From Rhodospirillaceae bacterium (GTDB lineage: Bacteria > Pseudomonadota > Alphaproteobacteria > GCA-2731375), in assembly GCA_018701215.1 (NCBI GenBank), contig JABIWH010000002.1, positions 1 to 58,905 on the forward strand: DNA of 58,905 nt, in the 5' to 3' direction. This document shows, in pieces, positions 50,825-58,905 of this stretch. The position numbers were made by a program, and so were the translations under genes. Within the stretch, counting starts at the first letter, position 1. The number at the start of each line of letters is the position of its first letter. The notes beneath the pieces were generated by a model. The model ran no database searches, was not told the DNA's origin, and was given only the letters and a program-made list of their open reading frames with translations.

Positions 50825-50892
50825 CGTCGCCTCCTCCGCTGGTTTAATCTACAATTGTGGATAGGCATTATAGACCAAGGAACACATTTGCG

Positions 50893-51738
50893 ATGGCTGA
50901 TCAGACAAAAATCCTGCTTGAAAACCTGACCTTCCCCGAGGGACCCCGTTGGCACGAGGGCCGGCTATATTTCTCGGACTTCTATGCCCATGAAGTCGTC
51001 GCGGTGGATATGGCGGGCCAGCGCGAGACAATTGTCGAAGTGCCCGGCCAGCCATCCGGCCTGGGCTGGACGCCCGATGGCCGCTTATTGGTGGTCTCCA
51101 TGACCGACCGCCGTTTGCTGCGCCTGGACCCTGGCGGCCTGGTGGAGGTCGCGGATTTGTCGGCGCTGGCCAACTATCACTGCAACGACATGGTGGTGGA
51201 CGAACAAGGCGGCGCCTATGTGGGCAATTTCGGCTTCAACAGCCACGATGGCTCCGAGTTCAAGGCCGCCGACCTGATCCGCGTCGATCCCGACGGCAGC
51301 GTTTCCGTGGCGGCGGCGGGCCTGGCCTTTCCCAACGGCTCGGTCATCACGCCGGACGGCGGCACCCTGATCGTGGGCGAGACGCGGGGCAATATTCTCA
51401 GCGCCTGGAACCGGGCCCCGAATGGCACGCTGTCGAACCGCCGGGTCTGGGCCGATCTGGGGGCTGGCTTTCCCGACGGCATCTGCCTGGACGCCGAGGG
51501 CGCGGTCTGGGTCGCCGATCCGCGCAACAAGGAGACCATCCGGGTGTTGGAGGGCGGCGAGGTCACGGATCGCATCTCGACGGGCGAGATGGGCTCCTTC
51601 GCCTGCATGCTAGGTGGAGAGGATCGGCGCACGTTGTTCATCTGTACCTGCCTGCAATCGGGCCCCGACACCGCCGCCCTGCGTTCAGGCCGGATCGAAA
51701 CCGTGGAGGTCACCGTCCCCGGCGCCGGCTGGCCCTAG
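50893..51738 (+). CDS. SMP-30/gluconolactonase family protein
   Basis: A 281-aa six-bladed propeller lactonase. The metal-binding Glu is in LTFPEGPRWHEGRLYFSDFY, Asn and Asp ligands are in HCNDMVVDEQGGAYVGNFGF and GFPDGICLDAEGAVWVADPR, and AFPNGSVITPDGGTLIVGET is the conserved blade junction. Members hydrolyse sugar lactones or other small lactones. ATG 50893 is chosen because it starts the conserved N-terminus and AAGGA precedes it by eleven bases; the frame is open from 50857. The SDR at 51791 follows after 52 bases, a natural pairing for a dehydrogenase that makes a lactone and a lactonase that opens it. Confidence 0.9.
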   Translation: MADQTKILLENLTFPEGPRWHEGRLYFSDFYAHEVVAVDMAGQRETIVEVPGQPSGLGWTPDGRLLVVSMTDRRLLRLDPGGLVEVADLSALANYHCNDMVVDEQGGAYVGNFGFNSHDGSEFKAADLIRVDPDGSVSVAAAGLAFPNGSVITPDGGTLIVGETRGNILSAWNRAPNGTLSNRRVWADLGAGFPDGICLDAEGAVWVADPRNKETIRVLEGGEVTDRISTGEMGSFACMLGGEDRRTLFICTCLQSGPDTAALRSGRIETVEVTVPGAGWP

Positions 51739-51790
51739 GGGGCGGGCAAACCTTCGACAAATTTCACTCTATTTGATTGAGGAGAAATCG

Positions 51791-52549
51791 ATGGGTGTAC
51801 TATTGGTTACCGGCGGCAGTCGCGGCATTGGCGCGGGCGTTGCCCGATCGGCGGCAGAGAACGGCTGGCACATCGGCATAAACTACACTTCAAACAAAGA
51901 GAGCGCCGAGGATGTCGCCGCATACGTCCGCAGCCAGGGCGTTAAGGCCTGCGTGGTGAAGGCCGATGTATCTAATCCAGACAATGTCGAGGCTATGTTC
52001 AGCCGGACGGAGGAAGAACTTGGTCCCATCACAGGCCTGGTGAACAGTGCCGGAATTAGCTCCGGTATAGGCCCGATTGAAGATCACGACCTTGAGCAAA
52101 CCCATCATATGCTCGAGATCAACGTGTTCGGATTATATGCTTGCTGCCGTTCCGCGGTGCAGCGAATGGCCAAACGGCACGGCGGTCAAGGCGGCACGAT
52201 TGTCAACATTTCCTCGGCGGCGGCAAGAACTCACGCACCCGGATCCTTTGTGGATTATGCGGCCGGCAAGGCGGCGGTCGATAGCCTCACCATAGGCCTG
52301 GCGCAAGAGCAAGCGCCACAGGGCATCTTCGTTTACGGCGTAAGGCCAGGCGTCATCAATACGGACATGGTGAAGGAAGCGGCGAAAATTAGTCCCGCCT
52401 GGCTAGAGGGCATTCTCGCGGGCACGCCCAATGGGCGGATCGGCGAAGTGGAAGACGTATCGAGCGCCGTGCTGTGGCTGTTGTCCGAGGACGCGCACCA
52501 TTCGACGGGATCGATTATCGATATCTCCGGAGGGCGGGCCACCCAGTGA
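51791..52549 (+). CDS. short-chain dehydrogenase/reductase
   Basis: A 252-aa SDR. The cofactor motif VTGGSRGIGAGVA and INYTSNKESAED (no acidic residue after strand two, so NADP is likely) are followed by NSAGISSG, Ser in VNISSAAARTH and Tyr/Lys in YAAGKAAV. The C-terminus has STGSIIDISGGRATQ. It resembles the sugar or 3-oxoacyl reductase branch (FabG-like). GAGGAG lies six bases before the ATG. Codon use in this gene looks slightly less GC-rich than in its neighbours. It is probably co-transcribed with the lactonase gene. Confidence 0.91.
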   Translation: MGVLLVTGGSRGIGAGVARSAAENGWHIGINYTSNKESAEDVAAYVRSQGVKACVVKADVSNPDNVEAMFSRTEEELGPITGLVNSAGISSGIGPIEDHDLEQTHHMLEINVFGLYACCRSAVQRMAKRHGGQGGTIVNISSAAARTHAPGSFVDYAAGKAAVDSLTIGLAQEQAPQGIFVYGVRPGVINTDMVKEAAKISPAWLEGILAGTPNGRIGEVEDVSSAVLWLLSEDAHHSTGSIIDISGGRATQ

Positions 52550-52582
52550 CGCCACTGGTTGGGCGTTACGGTCTATCGGGTA

Positions 52583-53401
52583 TTAGGGCAAGGGCGCCGT
52601 ATCGTCCTCGATTTCATGGCCGGCAGCCGTCTCCACCGCCGCATCATCCGTCGCTTCGGCGAAACGCTGCTGGGCGCGGTAGCTAAACGGGATGGAGCCC
52701 AGGTACGCCACGCCCATGACGGATAGGACGAACCAGGGATAGCTGGCCAATATGGCCGCGACGAGGGCCACCACCAGCAGCATGGGCAGCACATATTCCC
52801 GGCGGATACGCACCCGCTTGAAGGAGTACGTAGGTATCTGACTGATCGCCATGAAAGCCACGAACAACAACCAGAGCGCCATGAAAATCGGCTGTTGCAG
52901 AAAGCTCTCGCCAACCTGGAAGCTGATCGCCATGGGCAGCAGGGCGACACAGGCGGCCGCGGGTGCGGCGATGCCGGTGAAGAAATAGCTGGACCAGGCC
53001 GGGCGGTCGGGATCATCCAGGGCGGTGTTGAAACGCGCCAGACGCAAGGCCATGCAAGTGCTGTATGCCAACCCGGCGATCCAGCCAATGCCGCCCAGGG
53101 CCTGAGTGCTCCACAAATAGATTACCATCGCGGGCGCCACGCCAAAAGCGATGAAGTCGGACAGCGAGTCCAACTCGGCGCCGAATTTCGTCGCGCCTTT
53201 CAACAACCGCGCCATGCGCCCGTCCAGGCCGTCGAGAACGCCCGCCACCAGGATCGCGGCAACCGCCAGCTCCCACTTCTCCTGCATGGCGAAGCGGATC
53301 GCCGACATCCCCGCGCACAGCGCCAGCACCGTCAGGATATTCGGGATCAGGCTGTTGACCGGTAATTCCCGCAGCCGCCGGTTACGCCGTCCGATTTTCA
53401 T
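52583..53401 (-). CDS. pssA: CDP-diacylglycerol-serine O-phosphatidyltransferase
   Basis: A 272-aa inner-membrane enzyme that makes phosphatidylserine. The CDP-alcohol phosphotransferase motif DGLDGRMARLLKGATKFG-AELDSLSD (DG-x2-AR-x8-G-x3-D-x3-D) is near residues 60-85. About seven hydrophobic helices follow the family layout of the type II (membrane) PssA found in Alphaproteobacteria and Bacillus. Its start overlaps the psd stop by 4 bases, so the two steps to phosphatidylethanolamine are translationally coupled. The C-terminal tail is charged and non-conserved. Confidence 0.95.
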   Translation of the reverse strand: MKIGRRNRRLRELPVNSLIPNILTVLALCAGMSAIRFAMQEKWELAVAAILVAGVLDGLDGRMARLLKGATKFGAELDSLSDFIAFGVAPAMVIYLWSTQALGGIGWIAGLAYSTCMALRLARFNTALDDPDRPAWSSYFFTGIAAPAAACVALLPMAISFQVGESFLQQPIFMALWLLFVAFMAISQIPTYSFKRVRIRREYVLPMLLVVALVAAILASYPWFVLSVMGVAYLGSIPFSYRAQQRFAEATDDAAVETAAGHEIEDDTAPLP

Positions 53402-54090
53402 CGTACTTCTCCCACCCGTCTTGCTTCATCGCTGTCGCCGTCCGCCAATACGGTCTCGCCCGCCACCGCCAATTGTCCCACCGCCACCAGGGGCTGGGTG
53501 CCCTCGTCCAGATAAACATCGACCCGGCTGCCGAAGCGGATCAGGCCAAAACGTTCGCCCGCGCGGACCCGCTGTCCTTCGTACAGGCCGCAGACGATGC
53601 GCCGCGCCACCAGACCGGCGATCTGCACAAAAGCGATATCCTGGCCCAACGAGGTGGTCATGCGGATGGCCTGGCGTTCGTTGTCGACCGAGGCCTTGTC
53701 CAGGGAAGCATTGAGAAACTTGCCCGGGCGATAGGACACCGCCGTGATCTCGCCATCAATGGGAATGCGGTTCACATGCACATTGAAGACATTCATGAAG
53801 ACGGCGATACGTTGCCGCGGCGCCTCGCCCATGCCCAGCTCGGCGGGCGGCACCGCCATTTCGATGGATTGTACGACGCCGTCGGCGGGCGAAATGATCA
53901 GACCGTCGCGGCTTGGCGTCGTACGCTCGGGATCACGGAAGAAATAAACGCACCAACAGGTCAGGATCACGCCAAGCCAGCCCAGGGGATCGGCGATCCA
54001 GAACAGAATGATCGTCGCCAAGGCAAAGATCGCGATAAAGCGATAGCCTTCGCGGTTGATCGGCACCAGCACGGCCTTCAATGCATCCAT
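53398..54090 (-). CDS. psd: phosphatidylserine decarboxylase (short, archaeal-type)
   Basis: A 230-aa proenzyme that converts phosphatidylserine to phosphatidylethanolamine. Two hydrophobic segments lie at the N-terminus (GYRFIAIFALATIILFWIAD and GWLGVILTCWCVYFF). The core has LIISPADGVV, FMNVFNVHVNRIPIDG and the self-cleavage site RFGSRVDV, in which the Ser becomes the pyruvoyl group. The length matches the short class. It is followed directly by pssA with a 4-base overlap and preceded by the Atm1-type exporter gene 51 bases upstream. Confidence 0.95.
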   Translation of the reverse strand: MDALKAVLVPINREGYRFIAIFALATIILFWIADPLGWLGVILTCWCVYFFRDPERTTPSRDGLIISPADGVVQSIEMAVPPAELGMGEAPRQRIAVFMNVFNVHVNRIPIDGEITAVSYRPGKFLNASLDKASVDNERQAIRMTTSLGQDIAFVQIAGLVARRIVCGLYEGQRVRAGERFGLIRFGSRVDVYLDEGTQPLVAVGQLAVAGETVLADGDSDEARRVGEVR

Positions 54091-54141
54091 TACGTCGTCA
54101 CATCCAGATAAGCTATATCGACATAACCGGCGGCCAAAACC

Positions 54142-56019
54142 CTAAACCACCGGTTCCTTTTCCAATTGCGGCTCATCCTTATCCAGCCTTTCCAGCCGTT
54201 GCAAGGCCTCTGCTTGTTCCTGCTGCCGCTGCCACATTGCGGCATAGGTATTGTTGGCCGCCAACAAGGCCTCGTGGCGGCCCCGCTCGACGATCCGGCC
54301 CGCCTCCAGCACGATGATTTCGTCCGCATCAACGATGGTCGAAAGACGGTGCGCGATGACCAATGTGGTGCGGTCGCGGGAGACCAGGCGCAATGCGGCC
54401 TGGATTTCTTTCTCGGTCTGGGAATCCAGGGCCGAAGTGGCCTCGTCAAATAACAGGATCGCCGGGTCCTTCAGGATTGTTCGGGCGATTGCCACGCGCT
54501 GTTTTTCGCCACCGGATAGTTTCAGGCCGCGCTCACCCACCGCCGTGTCATAGCCATCGGGCAGGGTCGCCACGAAATCATGGATCTGGGCCAGTTTCGC
54601 CGCCGCCTCGATCTCCTCGTCCGTGGCATCGACCCGGCCATAGCGGATGTTGTAGCGGATGCTGTCGTTAAACAGCACGGTATCCTGGGGTACGATGCCC
54701 ACGTTGGCGCGCAGGGATTGCTGGCTGACCCCGCGAACATCCTGGCCATCGATCAGGACACGCCCGCCCTGGACATCGTAAAAACGGAACAAGATGCGCG
54801 ATATGGTTGACTTGCCCGCCCCCGACGGCCCGACAATGGCCACCGTATGGCCCGCCGGTACCCGGAAACTGACGTCATGCAGGATCTGCCGGTTGGCCTC
54901 GTAGCCGAAATCGACATGTTCGAAAGCCACGTCGCCGGCGCTGATTTGCAGGGGCGCGGCGCCAGGCGTGTCGGCGACTTCCGTATGCACCTCGATCAGC
55001 TCGAACATTTTGTCCATGTCCACCAGACTCTGCTTGATCTCGCGGTAGACGAAGCCGAGAAAGCCCAGGGGTTGATACAATTGCATCATGAATGTGTTGA
55101 TCAGGACGAAATCGCCGATTGTCAGCTCGCCGTCGATGATACCCTGGGCCGCCAGCAGCATCACCGAACACATGCCGAAAGCGATGATCACGCCCTGGCC
55201 GATGTTCAATAAGGCCAGCGATGTCTGGCTGCGCACGGCGGCACTTTCGTATTGCGCCATGGATTGATCGAAACGGTTGGCCTCGTGGCTCTCGTTGCCG
55301 AAATATTTGACGGTTTCGAAGTTCAACAGACTGTCGATGGCCCTGGTATTGGCCTCGCTGTCGGTGCGGTTCATCTCGCGCCGGTGCTTCAGGCGCCATT
55401 CGGTCACCGTCAGGGTAAAGACGATGTAGATGCCCACGGCAAACAAGGTGATGCCGGAATAATCCGCGCCATAATTTATCAACAGGACGCCGCAGACCAA
55501 GGACAGCTCCAACAAGGTGGGCAGAATATTGAACAGCGAGAAACGCAGCAGAAAATCAATGCCCTTGGTGCCGCGTTCAATGGCGCGGCTCAAACCGCCG
55601 GTACGCCGATCCAAATGGAAGCGCAGGGAAAGATGATGCAGATGGCGAAAAACCTGTAAGGCGACCGTACGCAGGGCATTCTGCCCAACCTTGGCAAAGA
55701 CCGCATCCCGCAGCTCGCCAAAGGCCTGGCCCGCCAGGCGCGCCGCGCCAAAGGCGAAAATCATCAGAACGGGAATGGTTACCGCCGCGCTGATCTTGCC
55801 GTCCGTGCCGGTGATGTTCAGGCTGTCGACGACTTCCTTGTAGACGAAGGGAATAAAGACGATCGCAACCTTGGCCGTGGCCAGCAATATCATAGCCACG
55901 ATAACCCGAAAACGCAGGTCCCAACGTCCCTGGGGCCACAGATACGGCATCAAGGTCGCCAAGGTCCGCCAATGGCTCCGGCTTGGCCCCTCCGCCGTAG
56001 GATCGAAACTGCCCCGCAT
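54142..56019 (-). CDS. Atm1-type ABC exporter (fused permease-ATPase)
   Basis: A 625-aa half-transporter. Six membrane helices occupy residues about 30-330. The region LNFETVKYFGNESHEANRFD and YESAAVRSQTSLALLNIGQG is characteristic of Atm1/HMT1 transporters that move glutathione conjugates or persulfides linked to iron-sulfur and heavy-metal handling. The ATPase domain has Walker A VGPSGAGKSTI, signature LSGGEKQRVAIART, Walker B AILLFDEATSALD and the H-loop in LVIAHRLSTI. AAGGA lies five bases before the ATG. It transcribes towards psd-pssA, but a functional link is not evident. Confidence 0.94.
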   Translation of the reverse strand: MRGSFDPTAEGPSRSHWRTLATLMPYLWPQGRWDLRFRVIVAMILLATAKVAIVFIPFVYKEVVDSLNITGTDGKISAAVTIPVLMIFAFGAARLAGQAFGELRDAVFAKVGQNALRTVALQVFRHLHHLSLRFHLDRRTGGLSRAIERGTKGIDFLLRFSLFNILPTLLELSLVCGVLLINYGADYSGITLFAVGIYIVFTLTVTEWRLKHRREMNRTDSEANTRAIDSLLNFETVKYFGNESHEANRFDQSMAQYESAAVRSQTSLALLNIGQGVIIAFGMCSVMLLAAQGIIDGELTIGDFVLINTFMMQLYQPLGFLGFVYREIKQSLVDMDKMFELIEVHTEVADTPGAAPLQISAGDVAFEHVDFGYEANRQILHDVSFRVPAGHTVAIVGPSGAGKSTISRILFRFYDVQGGRVLIDGQDVRGVSQQSLRANVGIVPQDTVLFNDSIRYNIRYGRVDATDEEIEAAAKLAQIHDFVATLPDGYDTAVGERGLKLSGGEKQRVAIARTILKDPAILLFDEATSALDSQTEKEIQAALRLVSRDRTTLVIAHRLSTIVDADEIIVLEAGRIVERGRHEALLAANNTYAAMWQRQQEQAEALQRLERLDKDEPQLEKEPVV

Positions 56020-56237
56020 GTTAATCCTTCATCCCCACTAAAATCCGGTACGCCACGGCGTTATCAGAGATATGTAGTATCAAACCGTGCAATTAGAAAC
56101 CCATGCGGACGCGCTCCTCCGCTCGACAGGCCGCTTATTGGCCCGCTTTCTGGTGATCACCGGTTCTAAATAGTGTCTCGTTTACGCGAAGTTAACTCCA
56201 CCGCGTTGTAATTGCAGATGTAAAGGGGAGCGGATTT

Positions 56238-56726
56238 ATGTCGGTGGACTATCAGGAAGATTACTCAGAAGATTGGGACATGGCGGATGCGATGCCCGAC
56301 ATGCATGTCGAGAACGATGCTGCAAGTTATTCCAATCTGAATGAAGCATTGGACGAGGCCGGCACGGCCATCGGTGAGATGTCGGCCAATCTTCCCATCG
56401 CATTTCGTTTTGACTGGCACGGTATGGCTATTTTCTGCCAGATCGTGGAGCGCGGATCCGAAATTTTTCTGGAACTGGCCACGGACCTCGGCCCCCTGCC
56501 CTTCACCATCGAAAATAGGGAACGGCGGTCGTTCCTGAAGCAACTGCACGGCCTGTCCCGGGAAATACCCGTTGGCCAATATGTCGTAACGGAACGGGGC
56601 CGCTTTCGCCATTGGGCCGAGCACCAGCTGGAAGCGCCCATAACAGGCAGTTCCATTGTCACAAAAGTCGTGCAGACTATTCTCTCCAGCCGGCCCTACT
56701 ATCAGCTGGCAAAAACCCCCGTCTAA
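56238..56726 (+). CDS. conserved small protein of unknown function
   Basis: A 162-aa soluble protein. The first 35 residues are very acidic (YQEDYSEDWDMADAMPDMHV). The middle is mixed alpha/beta (IAFRFDWHGMAIFCQIVERG, EIFLELATDLGPLPFTIENR), and the C-terminus has EIPVGQYVVTERGRFRHWAE and SIVTKVVQTILSSRPYYQLA. The pattern FLELATDLGPLPFTIENRERR resembles small sensory or regulatory proteins of Rhodospirillales, but I cannot name a family. AAAGGGG precedes the ATG at a suitable distance. It has about 200 bases of free upstream DNA and stands alone. Confidence 0.75.
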   Translation: MSVDYQEDYSEDWDMADAMPDMHVENDAASYSNLNEALDEAGTAIGEMSANLPIAFRFDWHGMAIFCQIVERGSEIFLELATDLGPLPFTIENRERRSFLKQLHGLSREIPVGQYVVTERGRFRHWAEHQLEAPITGSSIVTKVVQTILSSRPYYQLAKTPV

Positions 56727-56904
56727 CAAGTTGCTGGCGCCACTCGGCGTCTGATTGCCACGGCAAACCCAAGCCGCTAGTCTGGATACTGGAGCGGTTG
56801 CTTCTCTCGCGTTCAACCATCGACAGGTGCCGGCCTCGATTCGCACAGGTTGAATAGCAATAGGAGCGCCGCCAAGCAGTCATAAACAAACGATAGCCTC
56901 AAGT

Positions 56905-58419
56905 ATGAGTACCACATCAGGCGACGAGGTAGTGGCGCGGACGGCCTATCAGCGGGCCATCATTCTGCTGACCATGTCGCTGTGCACCATGCTCTATGCC
57001 CTGACGCTGACCATCGTCAACGTTGCCCTGCCGCAGCTACAAGGTGCGCTTTCGGCGACGCCGGATCAGGTTTCCTGGGTAATCACCCTGAATGTCGTCG
57101 CCACCGCCGTCGCCACGCCGATGACCGGCTGGATCGTCGTCCGCTTTGGCGAGCGCCGGGTCTTGATTGTCGCGGTGATCGGTTTCGGCATAGCCTCAAT
57201 GCTGTGTGCCACCGCGACCACCCTGGCGCCATTGCTGCTGTATCGGATCGGCCAGGGCGTCTTTGGCGCGCCGCTGGTGCCCCTGTCGCAAGCCATCATC
57301 GTCGCCGTCTATCCCCCCAGCCAACGGGCGATGGCACAGGGCATATTCGGCATGTCCGTGGTCATTGGACCGGCCATCGCGCCGATGATCGGCGGCTATC
57401 TGGCGGAGGAATACAATTGGCGCTGGATATTTATCCTGATTCTGCCGCTGTGCGTCGCGGCATTGATCGGCCTGGTCGCTTTCATTCACGATTCGGGACC
57501 CAGGCGTAAACTACGTCTGGATTGGACCGGTTTTTTGGCACTTTCAATTGCCGTGACCTGCCTGCAGCTGATGATGGACCGGGGCGAGCGAGAAAACTGG
57601 TTCGAATCCGGCGAAATAATGATCGTCACCGCGCTGATGGCCCTGGGCTTCTATCTTTTCGTGGTGCAGATGATGAGCCATCCCGAGCCGTTTATTTCTC
57701 CCGCGATTTTTGCCGACCGAAACTTCAACGTCGGCCTGTTCCTGGTTTTCGTATACGGGCTCTTGAATGTCACGCCGACGGTACTGTTTCCCTCCATGCT
57801 GCAAAATTTGAAAGGCTATCCGGACTCCCTGATCGGTATGCTGTTGGCAATGCGCGGCGCCGGCATGGTGATCGGCTTTCTCGCCGCCGCGTTGATGGGC
57901 CGTTTCGATCCCAGGGTGGGCTTGTTTCTGGGCCTGGGCCTGATCGGCTGGAGCGGCTGGCAGATGTCGGGCTTCAATCTCGACGTTCCGCCATTTGCCG
58001 TTGGCGTGGCGGGCATCGTTCAGGGCATCGGCACCGGCGTGATGTGGGTGCCGCTGTCCATCGTCACCTTCGCCTCGCTACCGCCCAGCAAGTTAGCAGA
58101 AGGCTCGGCGCTGTTCCATTTGCTGCGCAACTTCGGCTCCTCCATCTTTATTTCGTTGAGCGTGATGACGGTGGTTCGGACCTCCAAGGTCAATTACGCC
58201 GAACTGACCGAACACATCAGCCCGCTCAACAAAATATTGGATTTCCCTTCCAGCCTGGGATTTTGGAACCCTGATACCGTGCGGGGCCTGGCCGCGATCA
58301 GTTCCGAGGTGGGCCGTCAATCCACCATGATCGGCTATTCGAACGCGTTTCTGCTTTACGCCATCGTCTGTCTCGGCGCGGCGCCATTCCTGCTGTTCGT
58401 CAGGATCAAGTCGCGCTAG
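56905..58419 (+). CDS. DHA2-family MFS drug-efflux protein (EmrB/QacA-like)
   Basis: A 504-aa carrier with about fourteen hydrophobic helices, as in DHA2 antiporters. Signatures are YALTLTIVNVALPQLQGALS (helix 1, motif D-like), WVITLNVVATAVATPMTGWI, the loop VRFGERRVLIVAVIGFG (motif A) and the antiporter motif C region GMSVVIGPAIAPMIGGYLAE. Substrates are unknown drugs, dyes or metabolites. No EmrA-type adaptor gene is adjacent. It is followed by a 23-bp inverted repeat. Confidence 0.92.
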   Translation: MSTTSGDEVVARTAYQRAIILLTMSLCTMLYALTLTIVNVALPQLQGALSATPDQVSWVITLNVVATAVATPMTGWIVVRFGERRVLIVAVIGFGIASMLCATATTLAPLLLYRIGQGVFGAPLVPLSQAIIVAVYPPSQRAMAQGIFGMSVVIGPAIAPMIGGYLAEEYNWRWIFILILPLCVAALIGLVAFIHDSGPRRKLRLDWTGFLALSIAVTCLQLMMDRGERENWFESGEIMIVTALMALGFYLFVVQMMSHPEPFISPAIFADRNFNVGLFLVFVYGLLNVTPTVLFPSMLQNLKGYPDSLIGMLLAMRGAGMVIGFLAAALMGRFDPRVGLFLGLGLIGWSGWQMSGFNLDVPPFAVGVAGIVQGIGTGVMWVPLSIVTFASLPPSKLAEGSALFHLLRNFGSSIFISLSVMTVVRTSKVNYAELTEHISPLNKILDFPSSLGFWNPDTVRGLAAISSEVGRQSTMIGYSNAFLLYAIVCLGAAPFLLFVRIKSR

Positions 58420-58440
58420 GCATTTTCAATGCGGCCTAAA

Positions 58441-58510
58441 CCACCCGCTCCCCCGGCCCGACCTCCCACAGGGTACCATTAATGAGCGGTCGGGCCGGGG
58501 GAGCGGGTGG
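58441..58510. repeat. 23-bp perfect inverted repeat between convergent genes
   Basis: The left arm 58441-58463 and right arm 58488-58510 are exact reverse complements over 23 bases, with a 24-base spacer. The arms are almost pure G+C (core GGTCGGGCCGGGGGAGCGGG). The element lies between the stops of the DHA2 gene and hspQ. It could end transcription from both sides, although no T-run follows either arm, or it could be a copy of a dispersed palindromic repeat. Confidence 0.9.
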
Positions 58511-58540
58511 CCTGGCGCTTCGATGAATATCGAAAACAAC

Positions 58541-58873
58541 CTAATTGATGGGCAGATCCCGCCGGACGTAGCGGCCGTCCTCGATGCCCGTGAAGTATTC
58601 ATCGACCTCAGGATGACGCACCGGATCGCCGTTATCGTCAGTTAGCAAATTCTGCTCGGAGACATAGGCCACATAAGTGGTCTGGGCGTTCTCCGCCAAG
58701 AGATGATAAAACGGCTGCTCGCGCCGGGGGCGGACGTCCTCGGGAATGGACATCAGCCATTCCTCGGAATTAGCGAAGATCGGATCCACGTCGAACACCA
58801 CACCCCGAAAGGGATGGATACGGTGCTTAACGACATCGCCGATCTGGAATTTTGCGACCATTACTGTCGTCAC
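58541..58873 (-). CDS. hspQ: heat shock protein HspQ (YccV family)
   Basis: A 106 to 110-aa protein of the HspQ/hemimethylated-DNA-binding (YccV) family. The conserved core is KFQIGDVVKHRIHPFRGVVF-DVDP followed by EQPFYHLLAENAQTTYVAYV and SEQNLL. In E. coli HspQ is a specificity factor and substrate of the Lon protease and promotes degradation of mutant DnaA. The start is either GTG 58873 (GAGGAG eleven bases upstream) or ATG 58861, which aligns better with known N-termini. Its upstream region runs off the right edge. Confidence 0.93.
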   Translation of the reverse strand: MTTVMVAKFQIGDVVKHRIHPFRGVVFDVDPIFANSEEWLMSIPEDVRPRREQPFYHLLAENAQTTYVAYVSEQNLLTDDNGDPVRHPEVDEYFTGIEDGRYVRRDLPIN

Positions 58874-58905
58874 GGGACCACTGGCTCCTCATTCTCACGC
58901 TGTAA

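Noticed and set aside
56080..56172. A 28-codon reading frame before the small unknown gene
   Set aside because: It has no ribosome site, no recognisable sequence and no coding signal beyond chance.
58441..58510. A standard Rho-independent terminator
   Set aside because: The stem is perfect but neither side is followed by a T-run; termination is only one possibility.

Overview
The window looks like chromosomal DNA of a flagellated, free-living alphaproteobacterium, probably of the Rhodospirillales or a related marine or soil group. It is GC-rich with high coding density and frequent GTG and TTG starts behind purine-rich ribosome sites. The alphaproteobacterial type of MotA/MotB, the magnesium-type HemB, the Atm1-type exporter, HspQ and the many acyl-CoA and SDR genes fit this. 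The placement is inferred from gene content; no marker gene such as rRNA is present. No gap between genes exceeds about 300 bases, and I saw no tRNA, rRNA, CRISPR array, transposase or phage gene.

Layout. 1-8.7 kb: the end of a small exported protein, a fused isobutyryl-CoA mutase (icmF), hemB, a 938-aa FecR-domain secreted protein and a 3-hydroxyisobutyrate dehydrogenase-type enzyme. 8.8-17.7 kb: a penicillin-acylase-type hydrolase, an Asp-box propeller with an exported creatininase-like protein, a TauE permease, an RDD protein, an acyl-CoA dehydrogenase and motA-motB. 18-23.5 kb: flavin reductase, threonine ammonia-lyase, an SLC13/RCK transporter, the N-degron leucyltransferase bpt, enoyl-CoA hydratase and a cupin. 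23.5-26 kb: a short flagellin and two Sel1-repeat genes, each behind a structured leader. Two of the leaders are clear cyclic-di-GMP-I (GEMM-I) aptamers. The third has a sigma-54 promoter and a predicted three-way junction.

26.1-28 kb: a DUF1326 gene, a gene interrupted by an in-frame TGA that reads through into a complete iodothyronine-deiodinase-like selenoprotein with a bacterial SECIS hairpin just after the TGA, and a Spy/CpxP-like periplasmic gene. 28-31.8 kb: an EamA transporter, a solute-binding protein and two tandem, nearly identical radical SAM genes. 31.8-39.3 kb: a minus-strand cluster (DUF2889, two SDRs, a hotdog protein) that looks like an uncharacterised acyl-CoA or aromatic pathway, then an MFS carrier, an MlrC-type peptidase, another SDR and a carboxymuconolactone-decarboxylase-like protein.

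39.3-42.9 kb: a MoxR-DUF58-DUF4129 operon. 42.9-48.9 kb: a minus-strand padR-adaptor-RND pump-LpxR-like operon. 49-52.5 kb: an SDR with an ATP-grasp ligase, divergent from an SMP-30 lactonase and an SDR. 52.6-56 kb: phosphatidylethanolamine synthesis (pssA, psd) and an Atm1-type ABC exporter. The end carries a small unknown gene, a DHA2 drug-efflux protein, a 23-bp perfect inverted repeat and hspQ.

The most notable parts are the deiodinase-like selenoprotein with its SECIS and operon partners, the c-di-GMP aptamer pair controlling flagellin and a Sel1 protein, the uncharacterised three-way-junction leader, and the tandem radical SAM pair with signs of gene conversion.
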